Assembly (NCBI GenBank): GCA_049304015.1
Contig: JBAQNS010000027.1
Location: 1-14,402 of the forward strand
DNA from: JAIFWN01 sp049304015
GTDB lineage: Bacteria > Patescibacteriota > Minisyncoccia > Phycocordibacterales > Zambryskibacteraceae
Length of the DNA: 14,402 nt
Direction of reading: 5' to 3'
Shown here: piece after piece, positions 1 through 5,816 of the stretch
Layout: every line of letters begins with the position of its first letter
How positions within the stretch are numbered: the first letter of the stretch is position 1
Notes under the pieces: generated by a model
Told to the model about the DNA's origin: nothing
Seen by the model: only the letters and a program-made list of their open reading frames with translations
Database searches by the model: none
Position numbers and translations under genes: made by a program

Positions 1-60
1 TTTTAGTGCTTATTGCACACATACTAATAAATTAAACCGCTTTCCGCCAGCCTAATTCAT

Positions 61-88
61 ATTCCAATATTCTGCATAATATTGGAAT
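61..88. repeat. Perfect 11-bp inverted repeat (hairpin)
   Basis: The arms ATTCCAATATT (61-71) and AATATTGGAAT (78-88) are perfect complements around a 6-base loop. It lies in the 155-base noncoding stretch before the lipase gene. No run of T follows it, so it is not a classical intrinsic terminator. It could be the 3' end structure of an upstream gene outside the window or an operator for the lipase gene. The rest of 1-155 holds no gene I can see. Confidence 0.55.
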
Positions 89-155
89 GTTGTGAGTCTT
101 GTGCATAACTTTCTGGAAATAATACTCTATAGGTATAGGATTAATAACAATATAT

Positions 156-2756
156 ATGAAACGGCTCTGCCTTTCATTGGTTATTATATTTTTATTTTTA
201 CCTAGTTTTGCTGACGCTGAGATAACTTATCCATATACAGTCGATGAAAAACCTCAAGTACTTTTTGGAGATAGTACTGAGGTAACTGTCCAAGCCACAA
301 CTACTGATGGCAGTATCGCAACTACCACCTATTTTGGGCTTGAAAATTACACTCATGATTATATAAATGGATATGCACATTTCACATTTACCTACACCCA
401 TCATGGGTGTTGCTTTGCTAGCTATCCTCCATTCCTGTATGTCACTAATGTTGATCCAAAATCAACCTCTACTCCTACAGATAAAATTCGTAAATCAATT
501 ATTGAATTACCGCCAAATACTTGGTCATGGTCAACCGACTGGTATTTGTTTGATGTTCAATTTGATGCCACTGGATATGCTGTCATTGCAAAGCAGGGTG
601 GTATAGATGAAAAGTGGAATATACACACAGATGTACCAAATATCACACATACTGATTGGGCTTCGATTGCAAACACTTATCCAACGAGTTCTTCTTTGAT
701 ATATTCAATGGCATTTACGCCTATTCAAATATATGATGCACCACCACTTCCAGAATGTTGTTCCAGTGTTTTATTCCTTCCAGGCATAGAGGCCAGTCGT
801 TTGTATAAAATTGAGTCAAATACAGATAATCAACTTTGGGAACCGAATAGAAACTTTGATGCAGAGAAATTGTTTATGAATACAGATGGTTCAAGTGTAG
901 ACACTGACATCTATACAAAGGATGTTATAGATGAAGCTTATATCCCAACAGCTGGCCCAAATATATACAAATCATTCCTAAGTACTTTAGCTAGTCTAAA
1001 ATCAGAGAATAAAATCACTGATTATTCTGCTGTACCTTATGACTGGAGGCTTTCACCAAATGATGTGGTTAATCGAGGGGTAAAATTTGGCGAAGGAGTT
1101 TACTATAACCAGAATACAGATGACCCATACATTATTAAAGAATTAAATCGGCTGGCCTCCACCTCTCAAACAGGTAAGGTCACAATAGTCGCACATTCGA
1201 ATGGAGGTTTGGTGACGAAAGCTTTGATGCAGAAATTAAAAGATGACAACAGTCCGCTTTTAAATAAAATAGACAAAATTGTTTTTGTGGCTGTCCCACA
1301 CCTGGGGACTCCTTCGGCTATTCCAGCATTGCTCAATGGATACAAGCAAGGCATCTCTCCATTCCTAGATGCCAATGTGGCTCGTGAGCTGGGGCAAAAT
1401 CTTCCTGGAGCATATACACTTCTCCCAAGTGCCAAGTATTTTACTTATGTAGATAATCCAGTAGTGCGTTTTGATACAAGCTTGCCCAGCTGGGTAGAAA
1501 AGTTTGGGGATACAATTCATTCTAAAGAGCTTCAACATAATTTCCTCATAGACACATTCGAAAGGGTAGAAAGTTCAAGCCAAAATACTGATAATCCAGA
1601 TTATCTTCGTGAGAATTTATTGAATAGTGCAGAATCATCTCATGACGTTTACGACAACTGGACCCCACCAGACGGTGTAGAAGTAGCAGATATCGCTGGA
1701 TGGGGCATCCCAACAACAATCAGCGGAGTTAAATATGCCAAGGAAAAAGACAAAATAAAATTATATCCAACTTGGACCATAGATGGAGATGGGACTGTGG
1801 TAACCCCAAGTGCCTTATGGTCAAATGGTTACGCCAGTACAAGTAGGTATTGGGTGGATCTAAAAAAATATGATAGTGATAATTGGGTGTCTCAAGGATT
1901 TTTTCCAATAGATCATAAAAGTATTTTAGACACTACAGAACTTTTAGATTTTATTAGAAATGATTTAATTTTAGAAAATAATCCAGTATCTAGGACATAC
2001 ATATCAACTTCAATTCCAATTAGTACTGATTCAAAAAGGCTTCTATATTCTCTCCATTCGCCCCTTACAATAGATATATATGATAATGCAGGAAACCATA
2101 CAGGTGTTTCGACTACTACAGGACAAATTGAAGAACAAATACCAGGGACGTACTTTGTGGAGTTCGGAGAAGTGAAATATTTCTTCGCCGGTAGTGATAC
2201 TCCACTACACATAGTGATGAATGGATATGACTCGGGCACATTCACCTTTAGTATTGAAGAAAAACAAGGAGATAATACTGTTTCTACTTTAGTGTTTAAA
2301 GATATTCCTACTACACCAACCACTAAAGTCACTATGTCTGTAGTGGGGGATATAAATACTCTTTCACCACTAAATATTGATTCTGATAGTAATGGTACAA
2401 ATGATATTATCCTCAATTCTATTGTAGGTGGCACAGTCACTTATGAACCACCACCTCCACCCGCACCTGCACCGAATCCACAAGTCCAAGTATCTTCAAG
2501 TGGTAGTTCAAGACGAAATCTTCAAAGGGTAAATTTAGCTGTATCCACTACCAGTCCTATAGTTTCTTCTACAACAGCCACGACAAAAATTGCTTCAAAA
2601 CAAACTACATCGACAAGAACGACAGCCAAAGTTACAAAAGCCAAAAAAGCTAATTCTCAAACTGCACAGGCAATATCTGCAAATTCTAAAATAACTTCAA
2701 AGATCGGTTCTTTGTGGGGCAGGGCAGTTGGGTGGTTAGTTTCTAAATTCAAATGA
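156..2756 (+). CDS. Secreted LCAT/PDAT-type lipase or acyltransferase
   Basis: An exported alpha/beta-hydrolase of the lecithin:cholesterol acyltransferase family, likely acting on phospholipid or other acyl esters outside the cell. Residues 1-21 form a signal peptide (KR, hydrophobic core, then Ala-Asp-Ala). Family blocks appear in order: LFLPGIEAS (206-214), LWEPN (227-231), VPYDWRLSP (293-301), nucleophile Ser348 in AHSNGG, VAVPHLGTP (378-386), acid Asp545 in DGDGTV, and His587 in DHKSIL. All three catalytic residues are present. A beta-rich region (about 610-762) follows, then a proline linker (764-774), a Ser/Thr/Lys-rich tail, and an amphipathic C-terminal end with Trp854 and Trp860. 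Mature-part cysteines are only C75-C76 and C201-C202, two adjacent pairs. The 866 residues exceed the usual 400-450 because of the added N- and C-terminal regions. The start precedes a good signal peptide; no Shine-Dalgarno is seen. The substrate cannot be read from sequence. Confidence 0.85.
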   Translation: MKRLCLSLVIIFLFLPSFADAEITYPYTVDEKPQVLFGDSTEVTVQATTTDGSIATTTYFGLENYTHDYINGYAHFTFTYTHHGCCFASYPPFLYVTNVDPKSTSTPTDKIRKSIIELPPNTWSWSTDWYLFDVQFDATGYAVIAKQGGIDEKWNIHTDVPNITHTDWASIANTYPTSSSLIYSMAFTPIQIYDAPPLPECCSSVLFLPGIEASRLYKIESNTDNQLWEPNRNFDAEKLFMNTDGSSVDTDIYTKDVIDEAYIPTAGPNIYKSFLSTLASLKSENKITDYSAVPYDWRLSPNDVVNRGVKFGEGVYYNQNTDDPYIIKELNRLASTSQTGKVTIVAHSNGGLVTKALMQKLKDDNSPLLNKIDKIVFVAVPHLGTPSAIPALLNGYKQGISPFLDANVARELGQNLPGAYTLLPSAKYFTYVDNPVVRFDTSLPSWVEKFGDTIHSKELQHNFLIDTFERVESSSQNTDNPDYLRENLLNSAESSHDVYDNWTPPDGVEVADIAGWGIPTTISGVKYAKEKDKIKLYPTWTIDGDGTVVTPSALWSNGYASTSRYWVDLKKYDSDNWVSQGFFPIDHKSILDTTELLDFIRNDLILENNPVSRTYISTSIPISTDSKRLLYSLHSPLTIDIYDNAGNHTGVSTTTGQIEEQIPGTYFVEFGEVKYFFAGSDTPLHIVMNGYDSGTFTFSIEEKQGDNTVSTLVFKDIPTTPTTKVTMSVVGDINTLSPLNIDSDSNGTNDIILNSIVGGTVTYEPPPPPAPAPNPQVQVSSSGSSRRNLQRVNLAVSTTSPIVSSTTATTKIASKQTTSTRTTAKVTKAKKANSQTAQAISANSKITSKIGSLWGRAVGWLVSKFK

Positions 2757-2780
2757 GTGATATTATTAATAAATAAATTT

Positions 2781-3194
2781 ATGTTAAATAAAAAAAACAC
2801 ATTGTGGATTTCAGGAATAATATCCTTTGTTTTTATTATTTCTAATTTGATTGGGACTTATAAAATATGTGGTAGTTATTCGGTTGGCAATTGCCCATTT
2901 ACAATTCACAACATACAGATATTATTTTTAATTTTTATTCCTATTTTCATTCTTTCCCTTATCACCTACAAAATGCGAGATGTGGTTTTCCAAGCTTGGC
3001 TCAAATTTACATATGTTTGGGTGCCTCTAACTATTATTTTTACTCTTATTGCTCCAGAGTACGACCCATCACTTTTACCTATTACCAAAGGTGTCGTGTC
3101 TTTCTACATGTCCGTTCTTTTCCTAATAATTTCTATTGTCATAATTACCATTAAATCTCGCGCCTCAAATCATATCTCTAATTCGCGCGAATAG
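2781..3194 (+). CDS. Small four-helix integral membrane protein, unknown function
   Basis: I do not recognise a family. The 137-residue product has four hydrophobic segments (about 8-27, 45-63, 72-92 and 104-124) joined by short loops, and a polar tail rich in Ser, Asn and Arg. I chose ATG 2781. A GTG at 2757 would add eight residues and touch the lipase stop codon directly, but gives no better signal. The gene lies 24 bases after the lipase stop, in the same reading frame, so the two probably share a transcript. Two cysteines sit in the loop after the first helix (CGSYSVGNC), which faces outside if the N-terminus is inside. It could be an accessory protein for the lipase, but only position suggests that. 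Confidence 0.65.
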   Translation: MLNKKNTLWISGIISFVFIISNLIGTYKICGSYSVGNCPFTIHNIQILFLIFIPIFILSLITYKMRDVVFQAWLKFTYVWVPLTIIFTLIAPEYDPSLLPITKGVVSFYMSVLFLIISIVIITIKSRASNHISNSRE

Positions 3195-3209
3195 GCGAAT
3201 AGTTTGAAT

Positions 3210-3236
3210 TTTGAGCAACATCGGATGTTGCTCAAA
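3210..3236. terminator. Intergenic 12-bp perfect hairpin
   Basis: TTTGAGCAACAT (3210-3221) and ATGTTGCTCAAA (3225-3236) pair perfectly around a three-base loop. It begins 15 bases after the membrane-protein stop and ends 6 bases before the -35 of the next gene. That placement suits a transcript end. It is not followed by a T tract, so it may instead be an mRNA-stabilising hairpin or an operator for the downstream promoter. Confidence 0.4.
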
Positions 3237-3242
3237 TTGGCT

Positions 3243-3272
3243 TTGGTCGAACAAAGGGATTTCTGGTAACAT
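3243..3272 (+). promoter_or_regulatory. Extended -10 promoter, probably leaderless
   Basis: TTGGTC (3243-3248), an 18-base spacer, then TGG-TAACAT with an extended -10 (TG at 3264-3265, hexamer 3267-3272). The -10 ends only 8 bases before the ATG at 3281. Transcription would therefore start within about two bases of the start codon, giving a leaderless mRNA. Confidence 0.55.
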
Positions 3273-3280
3273 ATACGAAT

Positions 3281-5455
3281 ATGAATAAAAATACGTTGAG
3301 ATTGGTGATTATTAGTGGGCTGTTTTTGGTGCCTTTTATTCCTTTTTTGGTTTATAGCAACCTGTTCTTCCCATTTATTACCTCTAAGGCTTTCACTTGG
3401 AGAATCATTGTGGAGATTGTTTTCGCTCTATGGGCAGTGCTCGCAGTTGTGGCTCCAGAATATAGACCAAAGAAATCTATTATCTTTTATGCTTTAACCG
3501 CTTTTATAGTGGCCATTGGTATTTCTGATTTGTTTGGCATGGCTCCAGTGAAAAGCTTCTGGTCAAACTATGAACGCATGGAAGGATACATCACTTTGCT
3601 TCACCTAGAAGCTTTCTTCGTAGTACTAATTTCTGTATTTAAAGAAAAAGATTGGACCAGGTGGTGGAACACTTCGCTCGTGGCTTCTTTCCTTATGTCC
3701 CTTTATTGCTTCTCTCAACTCCTTGGCATCTCTCAAATCAACCAAGGAGGAGTGAGAGTGGATGGGACATTTGGCAATGCAGCTTACCTCGCAGTATATC
3801 TCCTCATTCATATATTTATTGCCATTCTGTTTATTGTACGAGAGAAAAAAGGTTCACTATTACGCTTAGTTTATGGTTCATTAATTTTTGTTCAACTCGT
3901 GGTTCTCTACAACACCGCCACCAGAGGTTCTATCCTTGGACTCATCGGAGGACTCATACTAGTATCACTATTGAATATTTGGAACAAAGAGTCAGCTTCT
4001 GCTAGAAGGGTGAGTCTTATTACCCTCGGAGCCATCATTATTTTGGTCGGAGGGTTTTATACATTAAGAAATGCAGCTTTCGTGCAACATAGCCCAGTAC
4101 TTCAGAGATTCGCCAGCATCAGCATTTCTTCTGTGAAGACAGAAGGACGTTCATTTATTTGGCCTATGGCAGTCAGAGGGATAAAGGAGCATCCACTACT
4201 TGGTTGGGGACAGGAAAACTTTAACTATGTATTCAATCAATTCTACGATCCAAAGATGTATAACCTCGAACCATGGTTCGACAGGGCACACAATATCTTC
4301 CTTGACTGGGGAGTGGCTGGGGGACTTTTGGGTCTAGCTCTATATTTGTCTTTATATGTGGTTCTACTTATCTCTATATGGAAAAAGGACGATGACATGC
4401 ACTATATAGAGAAGTCTGTGTTGACTGGACTAATAGCTGGATATTTCTTCCACAACCTCTTCGTATTCGATCAACTCATTAGCTATATATTGTTTATCTC
4501 ACTCCTTGCATACGTTCACTCTAGAACCGTACACGATAAGGAAGAAACAAAACACAAGGAGATAGAAGAAAATATTTCTTATGTTCTTGCCCCCGCAGTG
4601 GTTGGATTAATTTTGGTTTTGTATTTTGTAAATTTTCAACCAATGATTGCAAACACATCTCTTATCCAAGGATTGCAGACAGTGCAAAGTCCACAAAGTG
4701 ATAAAAAGATGGCATTGGTTTATTTTAAAAATGCATATGACATCTCAAGACTCGGTAGACCAGAGACGGTTGAGTGGATTACTTCTTCTGCAGACAGTTT
4801 GCTCAGAGCAGATTCAACACTTAAAAATGATGATAAGCTAGCATATTTTAACTTTGCTAAAGATGCTATGACTGCTCAACTTGCAGAGTTGCCAACAGAC
4901 ACTAGGTACAGACTCATCGCCGGCTCATTCTATGGGAAGGTTGGTTTGACTGATGAATCCATAAAGAACTTGGAAGAAGCAAAGAGGTTAAGCCCAGGCA
5001 AGCAGTCTATTTACTTCACACTTGGTTCTGTGTATGTAGATAAAAAAGATTTCACCAAAGCCCTTGCAGAGTTTAAAGCTGCCTACGATCTCGCTCCGGG
5101 TTATCCTGAGGCCAGAATTGCTTATATGGTTGGAGCTATATATGCAGACAGATTAGATATAGTGAACGAAATGTCCAAAACTCTCGGAGTTTCTGACTAT
5201 GCCAAGGATCAAAGGGTGATAAATGCTCTGATGAACACGAACAGAAACGATTTGTTAGAAAATCTTTTGAATTCTTGGATTAAAATGGATCCACAAAACC
5301 AAGATGCTTATATCACTCTAGCATCCTTCTATATGAAAATAGGAAACAAAGATAAAGCTATAAGCACACTCGCCACACTTGCAGAAAATGTCCCTGGCGC
5401 GAAAGATCAAGCGGACGAATACATAAAGCAAATAAAAAATTCTCAGACAAAATAA
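3281..5455 (+). CDS. O-antigen ligase/polymerase-like membrane protein with C-terminal TPRs
   Basis: A polytopic membrane glycosyl-transfer enzyme of the WaaL/Wzy/PglL superfamily with periplasmic-type TPRs. Hydrophobic segments fill residues 8-410, and a last helix lies near 433-451. The Wzy_C signature is visible: NTATRGSILG (Arg215), EGRSFIWPMAVRGIKEHPLLGWG (about 288-310, split by Arg299), and the RAHNIFLDWG block with His337 before another helix. Residues about 475-720 hold helical repeats of TPR type, clearest at 543-606 (SFYGKVGLTDESIKNLEEA, then GSVYVDKKDFTKALAEFKAA) and 677-706. Because lineages of this kind are thought to lack lipopolysaccharide, the likely role is polymerising or transferring lipid-linked glycan to a surface protein or polymer. 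Acceptor and donor are unknown. It has its own promoter and no close partner gene here. Confidence 0.8.
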   Translation: MNKNTLRLVIISGLFLVPFIPFLVYSNLFFPFITSKAFTWRIIVEIVFALWAVLAVVAPEYRPKKSIIFYALTAFIVAIGISDLFGMAPVKSFWSNYERMEGYITLLHLEAFFVVLISVFKEKDWTRWWNTSLVASFLMSLYCFSQLLGISQINQGGVRVDGTFGNAAYLAVYLLIHIFIAILFIVREKKGSLLRLVYGSLIFVQLVVLYNTATRGSILGLIGGLILVSLLNIWNKESASARRVSLITLGAIIILVGGFYTLRNAAFVQHSPVLQRFASISISSVKTEGRSFIWPMAVRGIKEHPLLGWGQENFNYVFNQFYDPKMYNLEPWFDRAHNIFLDWGVAGGLLGLALYLSLYVVLLISIWKKDDDMHYIEKSVLTGLIAGYFFHNLFVFDQLISYILFISLLAYVHSRTVHDKEETKHKEIEENISYVLAPAVVGLILVLYFVNFQPMIANTSLIQGLQTVQSPQSDKKMALVYFKNAYDISRLGRPETVEWITSSADSLLRADSTLKNDDKLAYFNFAKDAMTAQLAELPTDTRYRLIAGSFYGKVGLTDESIKNLEEAKRLSPGKQSIYFTLGSVYVDKKDFTKALAEFKAAYDLAPGYPEARIAYMVGAIYADRLDIVNEMSKTLGVSDYAKDQRVINALMNTNRNDLLENLLNSWIKMDPQNQDAYITLASFYMKIGNKDKAISTLATLAENVPGAKDQADEYIKQIKNSQTK

Positions 5456-5497
5456 TTAAATTAAAAATTAAAATTTCTAAAAAATATTTTTCTAAAG

Positions 5498-5506
5498 TTA
5501 TCCACA
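5498..5506 (+). promoter_or_regulatory. DnaA-box-like 9-mer TTATCCACA
   Basis: An exact match to the E. coli consensus DnaA box, in AT-rich noncoding DNA upstream of the Lys/Ala peptide promoter. It is a single box with no cluster around it, so it does not by itself mark an origin. It could be a DnaA-titrating or regulatory site, or chance. Confidence 0.25.
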
Positions 5507-5524
5507 CATAAAAAAATAAAATGC

Positions 5525-5553
5525 TTGTATGTACGTTCTTTGCGTATGATAAT
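5525..5553 (+). promoter_or_regulatory. Promoter of the Lys/Ala peptide unit
   Basis: TTGTAT (5525-5530), an exact 17-base spacer, then GATAAT (5548-5553). The expected start is near 5560, immediately before the leader hairpin. Unlike the other promoters in the window, this one leaves a leader of about 85 bases before the start codon. Confidence 0.6.
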
Positions 5554-5561
5554 TAATGCAA

Positions 5562-5603
5562 GTCGCACGTAGAAAAATATTTTTAGAAATATTTCTCTGC
5601 GAC
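5562..5603 (+). promoter_or_regulatory. Leader stem-loop in the 5' UTR
   Basis: GTCGCA (5562-5567) pairs with TGCGAC (5598-5603). Inside, AAATATTT on the left (ending 5582) pairs with AAATATTT on the right (from 5587), with a small asymmetric bulge between. It starts right at the expected transcript 5' end, a place typical of stability or translation-control hairpins. I do not recognise a named riboswitch. Confidence 0.45.
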
Positions 5604-5646
5604 GTTAACAGTAACTGCGTCTCTTGATCAGGGCGCAAAAAATAAA

Positions 5647-5718
5647 ATGGCAGCAAAAAAGAAAGCAAAGAAAGCAAAGAAGGCAGCTCCAAAGAAGAAG
5701 GCAAAGAAGCGAGCATAG
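5647..5718 (+). CDS. 23-residue Lys/Ala-rich basic peptide (histone H1-like tail)
   Basis: A very small ORF of 23 codons: 12 Lys, 8 Ala, and one each of Met, Pro and Arg, arranged as KKKAKK-type blocks around a central AAP. Such composition is typical of histone H1-like C-terminal tails that bind nucleic acid by charge. It starts with ATG and ends with TAG. It sits between its own promoter with leader hairpin and a strong terminator, so it is very likely expressed as a separate short transcript of about 210 bases. No Shine-Dalgarno is seen; the upstream bases are A-rich. It may act as a nucleoid-compacting or RNA-binding peptide. Homology tools cannot say much about such low-complexity sequence, and the leader hairpin leaves open a mainly regulatory RNA. 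Confidence 0.65.
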   Translation: MAAKKKAKKAKKAAPKKKAKKRA

Positions 5719-5735
5719 TCGACTTTCGTTTTCCT

Positions 5736-5769
5736 GAAAAAGCGTTCCCTAGGGGGCGCTTTTTCTATA
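5736..5769 (+). terminator. Strong intrinsic terminator
   Basis: GAAAAAGCG (5736-5744) pairs perfectly with CGCTTTTTC (5757-5765). The 12-base loop contains CCCTAGGG, and the descending arm includes TTTTT. It lies 17 bases after the Lys/Ala peptide stop and before the secA promoter. The A-run on the other side would let it work in both directions. Confidence 0.85.
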
Positions 5770-5798
5770 TATAAAATCTTCGAATTTAGGCCAATTTA

Positions 5799-5807
5799 TG
5801 GTAAAAT
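5799..5807 (+). promoter_or_regulatory. Extended -10 of secA, probably leaderless
   Basis: TGG-TAAAAT (TG at 5799-5800, hexamer 5802-5807). The -35 region is weak (TTCGAA at 5779-5784, 17-base spacing), as often seen with extended -10 promoters. The hexamer ends 9 bases before ATG 5817, leaving room for a leader of only a few bases. Confidence 0.55.
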
Positions 5808-5816
5808 AGGCTTCTT

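Larger units (their letters stand above)
5474..5589. repeat. AT-rich inverted repeats flanking a promoter
   Basis: The arm at 5474-5494 and the arm at 5570-5589 are reverse complements apart from a single-base indel. Each contains the palindrome AAAAATATTTTT (first copy about 5480-5491, second 5573-5584). The pair brackets the promoter at 5525-5553. It could fold as a long stem or act as paired binding sites for a DNA-bending protein. The 5498-5506 stretch next to the left arm reads TTATCCACA, the classic DnaA-box sequence. Confidence 0.5.

Noticed and set aside
1913..2440. 175-residue minus-strand ORF inside the lipase gene
   Set aside because: It is antisense to a coherent signal-peptide protein, starts on the catalytic His region, and shows no domain; a shadow frame.
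2754..2756. UGA recoded as Gly or Trp, as in Gracilibacteria or Mycoplasma
   Set aside because: SecA, GatB, Obg and the ligase-like gene are full length with many Gly and Trp codons and no internal TGA, so the standard code fits. I kept only the weaker read-through idea.
5456..5560. Chromosomal replication origin
   Set aside because: The AT richness and one exact DnaA box are suggestive, but there is no cluster of boxes and no dnaA or dnaN gene nearby.
5498..5716. 72-residue minus-strand ORF over the Lys/Ala peptide unit
   Set aside because: Its Leu/Phe/Ser-rich translation is the mirror of the AAG/AAA-rich peptide gene and it crosses the promoter and leader hairpin. It has no independent support.
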